Positions 8,540 to 15,718 of a stretch of DNA of 64,000 nucleotides are shown here, piece after piece; position 1 is the stretch's first letter; each line of letters starts with the position of its first letter. The position numbers were made by a program, and so were the translations under genes. The notes under the pieces are model-generated. The model did not search any database, was not told where the DNA came from, and worked only from the letters and a program-made list of their open reading frames with translations. This stretch comes from Campylobacter gastrosuis (lineage in GTDB: Bacteria; Campylobacterota; Campylobacteria; Campylobacterales; Campylobacteraceae): contig NZ_JANURM010000003.1 of the NCBI RefSeq assembly GCF_030249845.1, positions 1 to 64,000 on the forward strand, written 5' to 3'.

Positions 8540-8582
8540 TGAGTATTTTACTATTGACATTTATTTAAAATGAGTATATAAT
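8540..8582 (+). promoter_or_regulatory. Rightward sigma-70 promoter with repeated operator-like motif
   Basis: TTGACA at 8554-8559, a 17-bp spacer and TATAAT at 8577-8582 give a consensus promoter pointing right. The direct repeat TGAGTAT lies at 8540 and 8571, 31 bp (three helical turns) apart, flanking the -35 and touching the -10, as repressor operators do. The promoter points into the 3' end of the leftward gene at 8628-9008, so it would make antisense RNA. Confidence 0.7.
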
Positions 8583-8627
8583 TATTTCAAATAAAATAAA
8601 TTATTAACCAAAAAAAACTTTCACTAA

Positions 8628-9008
8628 TTATCCCTTTGATAAATTTTCTATTTTTTTTAATTTTTCTATAAAACTATCAATTAGTTGCTCGTTTCCATAT
8701 TTTTTAAACAAGATTAAAAATTCTTGTATTTTATCGTTACTATCAATATTAGCATTATTTTCATTAATTAAACCAAAATTTTGTCTATTATTTATGCCAA
8801 TTTGGTTAAAAGAGCCTCTCATTATAGTATCAACGCCAACCCCGAGCTTTTCTGAAAATTCCATAATGCGTTTAGCTGGTATTTTATCCTCTGCTTTCCA
8901 TCTATCCAAACTGCTATATGAAAATTTTAGAATTTCACTCAGCTCTTTGTCGTTTTTTGCCCCAGTAATTTTTTTTAAAGCCACCAAAATATCATCTATC
9001 TCTCTCAT
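8628..9008 (-). CDS. Phage CI-like repressor 2
   Basis: 126 residues with an N-terminal CI-type helix-turn-helix (NDKELSEILKFSYSSLDRWK), a short Asn-rich linker and a C-terminal helix EFLILFKKYGNEQLIDSF. The C-terminus is clearly related to EFIKLFKDYGNGKILKEF of repressor 1. No peptidase domain is present, so release from DNA may not depend on RecA cleavage. It is divergent from the gene at 9152, and the 143 bp between them carries a consensus promoter and repeated motifs. This is the usual layout of a lysogeny switch. Its relation to repressor 1 points to duplication of the immunity unit. Confidence 0.7.
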   Translation of the reverse strand: MREIDDILVALKKITGAKNDKELSEILKFSYSSLDRWKAEDKIPAKRIMEFSEKLGVGVDTIMRGSFNQIGINNRQNFGLINENNANIDSNDKIQEFLILFKKYGNEQLIDSFIEKLKKIENLSKG

Positions 9009-9011
9009 AAA

Positions 9012-9076
9012 ATACTCCGTAAAATAAATTATTTACTTCTTTTTATCTTGACATACTCCGAAAAACGATGTATAAT
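9012..9076 (+). promoter_or_regulatory. Early rightward promoter (PR-like) with operator motifs
   Basis: TTGACA at 9048-9053, a 17-bp spacer and TATAAT at 9071-9076 form a consensus promoter reading into the gene at 9152. ATACTCCG occurs at 9012 and again at 9053 inside the promoter. Between them is an inverted pair GTAAA...TTTAC at 9019-9036. ATACTC is the reverse complement of the GAGTAT core seen at the 8554 promoter, suggesting related operators. Confidence 0.75.
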
Positions 9077-9151
9077 ACACTTAAAATCTAAGTAATATTT
9101 CAGCCAAATCTCACACATTATATCTAATTTTTGGCTAAAAAAAGGACACGA

Positions 9152-9391
9152 ATGCAGACTAAAATAGCCTTTGAAAGCATTGGCGACAGATTAGATGCTA
9201 TGCGTAAAGTTGCCAATATGACAAAGCAAGAAGCGTTTAAATTTTTAGGGACTACAAAATTTATATACGCAGAAGTAAGGTTTGGTAGAAAGCAAATGCC
9301 ACTTGATTGGGCGTATAAATTTCACGAGCGTTACGGCTTTCGCCTTGATTGGATTTACTCAGGCAAAGGAGAGATATTTGATACAAAATAG
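9152..9391 (+). CDS. Cro-like / phage repressor-family HTH protein (79 aa)
   Basis: 79 residues, with the start at ATG 9152 because AAAAGGA lies just upstream; an upstream TTG at 9131 has no such site. The protein carries a helix-turn-helix (GDRLDAMRKVANMTKQEAFK) and ends with YGFRLDWIYSGKGEIF, a pattern common in small phage regulators that follow the repressor. It is the first gene of the rightward early operon, 76 bases after the promoter -10. By position it probably acts as Cro, repressing the lysogeny promoter at the onset of lytic growth. That role is inferred. Confidence 0.6.
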   Translation: MQTKIAFESIGDRLDAMRKVANMTKQEAFKFLGTTKFIYAEVRFGRKQMPLDWAYKFHERYGFRLDWIYSGKGEIFDTK

Positions 9392-9413
9392 CCATTTTTA
9401 GTCTTGCATTTAA

Positions 9414-9467
9414 CTAAGTAGTTTATGACTACTTATTCAAGTGTAAAACTTGCGTTCTTTTACTTAG
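9414..9467. promoter_or_regulatory. Nested palindromes between the first two early genes
   Basis: Three overlapping inverted repeats lie here: an outer CTAAGTA (9414) with TACTTAG (9461), an inner AAGTAG/CTACTT (9416-9434, 7-base loop) and CAAGT/ACTTG (9438-9452, 5-base loop). The outer arm shares bases with the first inner stem, so alternative folds exclude each other. It could be an attenuator, an operator or a processed RNA. Confidence 0.4.
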
Positions 9468-9524
9468 TATTGTTAAATAGAGTTAAAGTCTTTTGTGGTA
9501 AAATCATACTTCAAAGGGGAAATA

Positions 9525-9749
9525 ATGGAAGAAAATATTGTTAAAAAAGCGTGTCGTGAGTTAAACATCACACAAAAGGAACTCGCAGAAATTATAAAGG
9601 TTAATCCAGGCACACCAGCACAATGGGTTACAAAAGGGGAAGTCCCTGCAACGTATGAATTTCTTTTAAACCTTATGCTTGAAAACAAAGCCTTAAAAGA
9701 AAAAATAACAAAACTTACGGCGTTTAAAGAGCTTTTAAATGAAATTTAA
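9525..9749 (+). CDS. Small phage XRE-like HTH protein (74 aa)
   Basis: 74 residues starting at ATG 9525, preceded by AAAGGGGA; the frame is open further upstream but without a ribosome site. The N-terminal half is a Cro/CI helix-turn-helix (ELNITQKELAEIIKVNPGTP, then AQWVTKGEVP). The C-terminal half is a helix (LLNLMLENKALKEKITKL) likely to dimerise. It lies in the early module downstream of the nested palindromes. A role as an early regulator, such as a CII- or Cro-type protein, is plausible, but its target is unknown. Confidence 0.6.
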   Translation: MEENIVKKACRELNITQKELAEIIKVNPGTPAQWVTKGEVPATYEFLLNLMLENKALKEKITKLTAFKELLNEI

Positions 9750-9810
9750 GTTTTTTTATTAATCTCAATCATATTTTTTAAAAATATCCTATCCAAAATA
9801 ATCAAAATAC

Positions 9811-9839
9811 TTGACTTTATTTATTTAAAATAATATAAT
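9811..9839 (+). promoter_or_regulatory. Sigma-70 promoter for the early replication operon
   Basis: TTGACT at 9811-9816, a 17-bp spacer and TATAAT at 9834-9839. It reads into a roughly 160-base leader before the small gene at 10007, the recombinase and the primase-helicase. Confidence 0.75.
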
Positions 9840-9910
9840 GCTCCCAAGACCTGATTTTAAATCATAAAAAGGGAGTTACACAAATCCACTCTATTTAACA
9901 CACCTAAATT

Positions 9911-10005
9911 TTTACGTTGGTTAAACCCTGCTTGGTTTCCCCCAACTCTCTTCTTTTAAAGCAGGGTCTAACGAGCGTAAAGCTAAAAATTTAAAAAGGG
10001 GAAAC
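9911..10005 (+). promoter_or_regulatory. Structured leader with anti-Shine-Dalgarno loop
   Basis: A long hairpin is formed by ACCCTGCTT (9925-9933) with AAGCAGGGT (9959-9967), extended by TTTACG (9911) with CGTAAA (9976). Its loop contains GTTTCCCC (9935-9942), perfectly complementary over eight bases to GGGGAAAC (9998-10005), the ribosome binding site of the gene at 10007. The leader could therefore hide or expose that site. Most of the RBS of the gene at 9525 (GGGGAAAT) would also pair. Confidence 0.5.
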
Positions 10006-10006
10006 A

Positions 10007-10123
10007 ATGAGCGAAACACTAGCAGCAGTGATGATAATGTCCTGCGTTGGAGCGTTTGCATTTGGTGCTTTTATAGCCGTTATTATGATGTATCTGATTA
10101 AAACAGATAAAAAGGGATTTTAA
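10007..10123 (+). CDS. Small single-span membrane protein (38 aa)
   Basis: A 38-residue frame with the strong ribosome site AAAGGGGA. Nearly all of it is one hydrophobic helix (VMIMSCVGAFAFGAFIAVIM) followed by a basic end, KTDKKGF. Its stop abuts the ATG of the recombinase at 10124, so the two are translationally coupled. I do not recognise the family. It is too short to be a typical holin and lies among early genes, so a role in host takeover or membrane association is only a guess. Confidence 0.55.
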   Translation: MSETLAAVMIMSCVGAFAFGAFIAVIMMYLIKTDKKGF

Positions 10124-10744
10124 ATGCGTCCTATTGGCTCAACAAAAGAGCGACTAGCTATTTATGAGCGTGAGTTTATAAATTTGCTTTGTCTTATAAG
10201 TTGCGATAAAAGCTTGCAACCTAGCACAAGGCATAAGCTTACAAGAGCTTTTACACTGCTTTATCTTACAGGTTGTAGAGTTAGTGAGATAGTAAATTTG
10301 AGTTTTGAAGATATACAAAATATCTTCACTCATAAATCCTTAGCACTAAATGGAGCTACAAAGACAAGAAAGCCACGCACCATATTTTTTAACAAAAATA
10401 TGCTAAATATGCTTTTAAAACTAACTTATTATGATACAAATGAACACAACGGATTTTTATTTTATGAAAACGGCAAAGATATACCGATGAGTAAAAAAGG
10501 ACTTACGGCTTTACTAAACACACATTTAGCAAAGCATCTAAGCCCACTTTACACCACACATAGCTTTCGTGCAGGTTATGTTACACGCATAGTTGAAGCC
10601 ACTGGTAATTTAAAAACCGCACAAGATATCATAGGGCATAAGAGCATAAATACCACTATTGGCTATTTAAGCACTTCAAAACAGCAAAAGCTTGACGCAC
10701 TTGATAAAATTTTTGGAGATGACAAATGCACTTTATCCCATTAG
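10124..10744 (+). CDS. Catalytic-domain-only tyrosine recombinase (206 aa)
   Basis: All the active-site residues of a tyrosine recombinase are visible: Arg52 (TGCRVSEI), Lys80, His146-x-x-Arg149 (HSFRAGY), His172 (GHKSINTT) and Tyr181. Only about 40 residues precede the catalytic domain, so the usual core-binding SAM-like domain is missing or minimal. It lies in the early operon far from the attachment site, while a full integrase sits at 17649-18845. It may resolve multimers, invert a segment, or help excision. It is intact, with no frameshift, and the next gene overlaps its end. Confidence 0.75.
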   Translation: MRPIGSTKERLAIYEREFINLLCLISCDKSLQPSTRHKLTRAFTLLYLTGCRVSEIVNLSFEDIQNIFTHKSLALNGATKTRKPRTIFFNKNMLNMLLKLTYYDTNEHNGFLFYENGKDIPMSKKGLTALLNTHLAKHLSPLYTTHSFRAGYVTRIVEATGNLKTAQDIIGHKSINTTIGYLSTSKQQKLDALDKIFGDDKCTLSH

Positions 10745-11109
10745 ATTGTTGCGAGAGAGTATTGGAGGCTTCACGTATAGAGCTTTTACGTCTAAAATGG
10801 ACTGATGAAAAAAATGGCAGAAATGATAGGTTTGTTAAGCAGGGTGGCAAAATTTTTGTTCATCCAAACTACAAATGCCCACATTTTGACGACATAAGCG
10901 AGCTTTATTATAAGGCGTTAGAGTGTGCTAAGTCAGAAAAAGAGATCTCACGTTTTATAGCAAAACGCACTAAAAAAAGCGAACACGCCATATATTTTTA
11001 TTTTAGAAATTTTAAGTTTAAAAATCCTGATTTTGCACGTATTGTTACAAAGCTACTTAAAATTTTTATCAAACAAAACAATCTTTTTGCGGAAATAGAA
11101 AATGGCTGA
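10726..11109 (+). CDS. Phage hypothetical protein, HTH-like (127 aa)
   Basis: 127 residues, overlapping the recombinase end by 19 bases and the primase start by 8, with GGAG eight bases before its ATG. The C-terminal half has a helix-turn-helix-like pattern (EKEISRFIAKRTKKSEHAIYF), and the N-terminal third contains a possible metal or DNA contact region (GKIFVHPNYKCPHFDD). I do not recognise the family. Tight coupling to the primase-helicase suggests a role in replication, perhaps origin recognition or loading, but no motif proves it. Confidence 0.5.
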   Translation: MHFIPLDCCERVLEASRIELLRLKWTDEKNGRNDRFVKQGGKIFVHPNYKCPHFDDISELYYKALECAKSEKEISRFIAKRTKKSEHAIYFYFRNFKFKNPDFARIVTKLLKIFIKQNNLFAEIENG

Positions 11110-14044
11110 TACAAACATATTTGCTACCATAAAACAAACCATTAGTAAAGAGCAGTTTAAAGACTACATTGCCTCAAATTATGGCATAGAATTTAAAGGC
11201 AATAACTCAAATGCCTTTTGTCCGTTTCACTCACACGATTATAAAACGCCTAGTCTTGGTGTTTCATCAAACAGCGACGGAGCGTTTTTTCACTGCTTTT
11301 CGTGCAACACCAGTGGCGATTTAGTGAAATTTGTAGAGCTAAAAGAGGGTATTAGTGCTACGGCAGCAGCTAAAAAGGTGTGCGATTACTTTGCCATACC
11401 TTGCAATGTAAATGAAAAAGAGCTTAGCGATGATGAACTAAGAGCGTATCAAAAAAGAAATGCCGAGATTAAAAAAACAAACGAGTTAAGAGCCAAAAAA
11501 GAGGCAGCAGAGTTTATTAAACGCCAAAATGCACTAAAAGCAAGGCTAAAAGAGTTAGCTCCCACGCTAAATAACGATATGTTAAATAACGAAGGACTTT
11601 TAAGCGATATTTTTGATGACCTGTTTTATTTTAGAGACAGCTCACTTTTTAGCGTTTATGCAAACGAGCTTTTAGGATACAGCTTTGAACATAAAAGCCC
11701 AGTTATTATCATAAAAAATGAAAATGACGAGCCGATAAATCTAAAATTTAGACAAAAGTTTAAATACGATAATAATTTAAAGCAGTTTGGTGCTGATAGA
11801 ATGGACGGCAAGTGGATAGGTGAAGCAAACGCAAGTGCATATCCTTTTCCATTACGTTACTTTTTGGCAAATACCGACGATAGAGTAGTTATTTGCGAGG
11901 GTGAGAAAGACGCTTTAAATTTACTATCGCTTGGCGTTAGAGTTATTACGCTTGGTGGAGTAACTGCAAGTTTTAGCAAGTATCCAAAACTGCTTGAAGT
12001 GTTAAAAGATAAAGAGATTTACATTTGGTTTGATAACGATGAAGCCGGATATTTAAATGCCATTAAGAGATATTACGAGCTAAAAGAAATAGCAAAAGAC
12101 ACTCATATTGTTATGTTTTATGCACTTAGAAAATTCTTACCAGCCAAATACGACATTAGCGACTATCTTTTTGAAAACAAAGAGAGCTACTTACAAGAAA
12201 AAGACCCAGCAAATAAGCTATTTAACGCCATATCTTTTTCTTGTTTTAAGCCGACAAATGATGTTTTAGATGAGATTTGCGAGTGGTTTAGCACTCTAAA
12301 AGACCAACTTAATCCTTACAGACAAAGACCAGTTATTAAGCACTTTGATGAGATTATAGATGAGTTTTTACAAACCGACAAAAAAGGCAAGTATATAAAT
12401 ATCTTTCCAGTTAAAGGCGAGCTTGATGATGAGACGATAAATGTCTTATTTGATGAAGCAAGAGCACTGAAAAAAGGCAACAAAGAATATGATAAATTTA
12501 AAGAGCTATACATTAGCACAGCTTTATTCAAAGAAAGAGCTGACGAGGACTTTCAGAAATTCTCTTGTGCTTTTGATAAGGTATTTGAAATTAAAAAATC
12601 AATGTTAGCTAGCTATCATCAAACACATATATCAGATATGGTAAATAGCTTTTCAGATAGTTTAATCAAACTAGGCTATAATTTATCTCAATACAAAGGT
12701 GAGCTTTATTTTTGGACTAAAACTCACTACGCAAGGCTAGATAAAAACACTCTTTCAAATTTCATTCAAGTTGAATGGATGCAAAAAGCCTATGTTGATA
12801 CAAAAAAGGTAGTTGTTGATAACGCACAAAAAATTATTGATAACCTACACAATAGAGCTTACATTCTTGATAATATCAAGCGAGATGAAAACCGCCGTAT
12901 TGTAAATTTTAAAAACGGCACGGCTTTTGTTAGCAAAAACGGCAAATTTACATTTAAGCCACGCCACGATAAAAAAGACGGAGCCTTAACAATTCTTGAC
13001 TTTGATTATGACGCAAAAGCCACCTGCCCTAAGTGGAATAGGTTTTTAAAACAGGTTTTAGGCGATGAAGATGATATTAAAACACTTATGGAGTTTATAG
13101 GATACTGCTTTTTACCTAGCCACGCATTTGAGAGCTTTTTATTTTTGTATGGAAAGAGCGGTGCAAATGGCAAGAGTGTTATCCTTGATACCATTAGGGC
13201 ATTTTTTGGAGATGAAAACGTTTCAAGCTTACAGCTTCAACAATTTGAAGGACACCAGCTTTATGGCTTAGCAAACAAGCTTATAAATATTGGTAGTGAG
13301 ATAGATAAAAACGGCACAGATAAAGGACAGCTAGCCAACCTAAAAGCACTCGTTTCAACAAAAGATAGCATTATGATAAACCCAAAAAATAAAGATCCAT
13401 TTAACTTAATGCCAAACGAAAAGCCAAAATTAGCCTTTGCTGGTAACGAAAAGCCAAAGCAAGGCTTAGATAACGGCGTTTTTAGGCGTATGATACTTCT
13501 AACCTTTGATAAAGAAGTAAGAGACGGAGCTAAAATTCACGGACTATCTGAACGCTTTAAAGATGAGTTAGCTGGTATTTTTAATCTTGCAATCGCTGGG
13601 CTTCAAAGACTTATAACGCAAGGCAAATTTACACGCTCAAAACGTATGCTAAGTGAGCTTGAAGAGTATAAAGATGAGATAAATCCTATTAGGACCTTTG
13701 TGCGTGAGGGCATTATAAAAGATGGCAACTATCTCATACCAAACAAATATCTTTATAACGTTTATAAAGCTTTTATTGAAACAAAAGGTGGTAGAGCCTT
13801 AGCCGAAAAGAGCTTTTTTAAAGCCCTTAGAGATGAATGCATGATGAATAATATTGTTATTAGCTACGGACAAAAACGCCTTAATATGGTTTATGCAGGA
13901 CTTACAAATAACCGCCCAAATTGCGCCTTTGGAATAAGGCTAAGCGATGATTTTGATTTTGAGAGCATAAATATTAGTGGAGTAAGCATAGATGTTGCAA
14001 ATCTTAGCATTTATCAACGAGATGGAGCAAAAGCAGATGAATAA
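11102..14044 (+). CDS. Phage primase-helicase, P4 alpha/D5-like
   Basis: 980 residues with three recognisable modules. A CHC2-type zinc finger is at the N-terminus (Cys40, His43, Cys65, Cys68). A Toprim domain lies near residues 255-320 (VVICEGEKDALN, then IWFDNDEAG). A superfamily-3 helicase lies in the last third, with Walker A GKSGANGKS near residue 685 and then the N-rich sensor region (PKLAFAGNEKPK). Such proteins prime DNA and unwind the origin for phage and satellite replication. Iteron-like repeats immediately downstream support an origin-binding role. It is the largest gene of the early operon and is intact. Confidence 0.9.
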   Translation: MADTNIFATIKQTISKEQFKDYIASNYGIEFKGNNSNAFCPFHSHDYKTPSLGVSSNSDGAFFHCFSCNTSGDLVKFVELKEGISATAAAKKVCDYFAIPCNVNEKELSDDELRAYQKRNAEIKKTNELRAKKEAAEFIKRQNALKARLKELAPTLNNDMLNNEGLLSDIFDDLFYFRDSSLFSVYANELLGYSFEHKSPVIIIKNENDEPINLKFRQKFKYDNNLKQFGADRMDGKWIGEANASAYPFPLRYFLANTDDRVVICEGEKDALNLLSLGVRVITLGGVTASFSKYPKLLEVLKDKEIYIWFDNDEAGYLNAIKRYYELKEIAKDTHIVMFYALRKFLPAKYDISDYLFENKESYLQEKDPANKLFNAISFSCFKPTNDVLDEICEWFSTLKDQLNPYRQRPVIKHFDEIIDEFLQTDKKGKYINIFPVKGELDDETINVLFDEARALKKGNKEYDKFKELYISTALFKERADEDFQKFSCAFDKVFEIKKSMLASYHQTHISDMVNSFSDSLIKLGYNLSQYKGELYFWTKTHYARLDKNTLSNFIQVEWMQKAYVDTKKVVVDNAQKIIDNLHNRAYILDNIKRDENRRIVNFKNGTAFVSKNGKFTFKPRHDKKDGALTILDFDYDAKATCPKWNRFLKQVLGDEDDIKTLMEFIGYCFLPSHAFESFLFLYGKSGANGKSVILDTIRAFFGDENVSSLQLQQFEGHQLYGLANKLINIGSEIDKNGTDKGQLANLKALVSTKDSIMINPKNKDPFNLMPNEKPKLAFAGNEKPKQGLDNGVFRRMILLTFDKEVRDGAKIHGLSERFKDELAGIFNLAIAGLQRLITQGKFTRSKRMLSELEEYKDEINPIRTFVREGIIKDGNYLIPNKYLYNVYKAFIETKGGRALAEKSFFKALRDECMMNNIVISYGQKRLNMVYAGLTNNRPNCAFGIRLSDDFDFESINISGVSIDVANLSIYQRDGAKADE

Positions 14045-14410
14045 TTTGTCAAGCGTGTCAAGCAATTGTCAAGCGATTTTTTTGGATTGCTTGACGCAAA
14101 AAACGCCTAAATTTAGGGACGCAAACGCATTTTTAGTAGCTTGTCAAGCCATTTTCGCCCCTATATATTTTTTATTTTTGTTTTTATTTTTTTATTTTTA
14201 TTTTCATCAGCTATATAGTAAAAATAGCTTGACAATAAGAAAACTTAATAAAGAAAATAACGATATTATCGGTATTTACTCGTGTCAAGAGATTTTTATC
14301 CTTAATTTGACAGGTATTAACTATATAGCGTTTTTTAGGGGCTTTTTGCGTCAAGGCTTTTTTTTAAATCACTTGCATTGCTTGACAAAAAGAAAATTTA
14401 GCATTTAAAA
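14045..14410. other. Putative phage replication origin with TGTCAAGC iterons
   Basis: The octamer TGTCAAGC occurs at 14047, 14056, 14067 and 14142, and inverted (GCTTGACA) at 14227 and 14380. One-mismatch copies lie at 14089, 14283 and 14349. The first three are spaced 9 and 11 bp apart. Between the clusters (14160-14215) is a very T-rich tract suited to melting. It lies directly after the primase-helicase gene. P4-type origins also carry short iterons bound by the primase-helicase. A reading frame from 14038 to 14408 crosses the region, but it is phenylalanine-rich and probably not coding. Confidence 0.6.
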
Positions 14411-14420
14411 AGGAAAAAAG

Positions 14421-14954
14421 ATGAATGAAATTCAAAAAATAGCTTTTGATATCTATTTAGAAAGTGCCGTTTTTGAAAATGACTTTAAACCTATTAGCGA
14501 AGAGGCACTTTCTAAGAGGTTAAAAGCACAAGGATTAGAAGCGTCAAGCTCATCAATTAACCGCTGGAAAAATAAATTTAATTGGCAAACCGCCCTTGAA
14601 GAAAAAGTCCGCCTTGCAATGAGCGAAAATAAAGACGTCAAGGCTTTAATCCTAGCTAGTGGTTTAAAAACGGCTGTAAAGGATACAAAGGTTGATATTG
14701 ATAGAAATGAGGTATTACTTGCTGGCTCATACCAGTTTTTTGAGATTGAAGAAAGCAAAATTTTAGCCAAACAACAAAACGGAGAAAAGATAAGTAAAGA
14801 GGAGATAGAGCTTATGAAATTTATAGCTACTTTAACAAGCACAAGAAAAGACAAAATGCTAGACCGCCTAGCACTTATGCCAAGAGACGCCGTGAGTGCA
14901 GAAGAGGTTTTAAATAGACTTGAAACAATAGAAGTGGAGGTAGAAGATGAATAA
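14421..14954 (+). CDS. Phage HTH protein, possibly terminase-small-subunit-like (177 aa)
   Basis: 177 residues with AAAAAGGA before the ATG. The N-terminal 60 residues form a helix-turn-helix of the kind seen in small terminase subunits and DUF1804-like phage proteins (SKRLKAQGLEASSSSINRWK). The rest is helical and acidic, ending IEVEVEDE. No large terminase gene follows; the next genes are a tiny membrane protein and an SSB-like protein. The match is by pattern only. It could equally be an origin- or operator-binding protein, given the iterons directly upstream. Confidence 0.4.
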   Translation: MNEIQKIAFDIYLESAVFENDFKPISEEALSKRLKAQGLEASSSSINRWKNKFNWQTALEEKVRLAMSENKDVKALILASGLKTAVKDTKVDIDRNEVLLAGSYQFFEIEESKILAKQQNGEKISKEEIELMKFIATLTSTRKDKMLDRLALMPRDAVSAEEVLNRLETIEVEVEDE

Positions 14955-15042
14955 GTATTTTAAACAGGATTTATTAGATGTCGCACTCGCATTTATTGCG
15001 TTTTTAATAATGATCACAAGTTACAACCTAGTAAGGAGTTAA
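14947..15042 (+). CDS. Small membrane protein (31 aa)
   Basis: A 31-residue frame overlapping the previous stop by eight bases. It has one hydrophobic helix (VALAFIAFLIMITSY) flanked by charged ends. The AAGGAG near its own 3' end serves the next gene. I do not recognise it. The overlap suggests translational coupling, but a peptide of this length may be incidental. Confidence 0.4.
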   Translation: MNKYFKQDLLDVALAFIAFLIMITSYNLVRS

Positions 15043-15043
15043 G

Positions 15044-15499
15044 ATGAATATAGGTTATTTTACAAATATGAGCTACCAAGACACAAATAATAATATTGTG
15101 CCTTATGTTGGCGGAGTTATAGTGTTGCCATTTTTAGAGCCGTTAAATGTTGCTATGATTAGCACACCAAAAGAGCAAAAGGCTAAAAATCCAAACTCGC
15201 CTGATTTTATAGTTGCAGCCATAAAACCAAAAGGATACGAGGGGTTAAGGCAGATTGTTGGTGCATTATGGAATAAAACTTCACAAAGTGGTAAGAGCTA
15301 TATTTCAGGTTACATTGAAAGTCCAGTTTTTGCAAATGGTAAAATTTTTATCACACTATTTGAGGGTGGCGAAAATTCAAAAGTTTTATATAACGTTGTT
15401 TATAGCCAGCCACGAACAGATAAAAATACCACTTCGCAAGAGCAAATGTCAAGTCAAACAACAGATAGTGATTATTCACAAGATGAAATACCATTTTAA
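15044..15499 (+). CDS. SSB-like phage protein with DEIPF tail
   Basis: 151 residues with AAGGAG before the ATG. The body is beta-rich (NIVPYVGGVIVLPFLEPLNV, YISGYIES, FITLFEGG), consistent with an OB-like fold and with the spacing of DUF736-type proteins. The last 30 residues are a Gln/Ser/Thr-rich linker ending in DEIPF, which mimics the acidic C-terminal tip (DDDIPF) by which bacterial SSB recruits replication and repair partners. It is in the replication module, so it probably coats single-stranded phage DNA. Classical SSB sequence similarity in the body is weak, so this is inference from the tail and context. Confidence 0.5.
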   Translation: MNIGYFTNMSYQDTNNNIVPYVGGVIVLPFLEPLNVAMISTPKEQKAKNPNSPDFIVAAIKPKGYEGLRQIVGALWNKTSQSGKSYISGYIESPVFANGKIFITLFEGGENSKVLYNVVYSQPRTDKNTTSQEQMSSQTTDSDYSQDEIPF

Positions 15500-15508
15500 A
15501 GGATTATT

Positions 15509-15718
15509 ATGCAAACACAACTTTACCCAGAAGATTTAATCCGCCCAAAAGAGGCGATGGCTATACTAAGATGCAACGTAAGCACTCTTTGGCAATATGT
15601 TAAAAAAGGTTATTTTACAAAATACGCACCAACAACACGTAATGTATTTTATTCTCGCAGTGAAATTTTACGTTTTATTCAATTTGGACCAGCAAAGGTG
15701 GTAAAAACAGATGAGTAG
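15509..15718 (+). CDS. Excisionase / AlpA-like HTH protein
   Basis: 69 residues with a winged helix-turn-helix of the HTH_17 type: LIRPKEAMAILRCNVSTLWQ, then KKGYFTKY and FYSRSEILRFI. This matches AlpA- and Xis-like small DNA-binding proteins, which steer integrases towards excision. A 398-residue integrase lies in the same prophage, 2 kb away on the other strand. It overlaps the next gene by eight bases. The fold is clear. The choice between excisionase and transcriptional activator is not settled by sequence. Confidence 0.65.
   Translation: MQTQLYPEDLIRPKEAMAILRCNVSTLWQYVKKGYFTKYAPTTRNVFYSRSEILRFIQFGPAKVVKTDE

Noticed and set aside
10007..10123. Holin
   Set aside because: Only one span and 38 residues, located with early replication genes, with no endolysin nearby.
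14038..14408. A 123-codon frame across the putative origin
   Set aside because: It is rich in Phe and low-complexity, and the iterons and T tract explain its composition. A GGAG before the ATG leaves some doubt.
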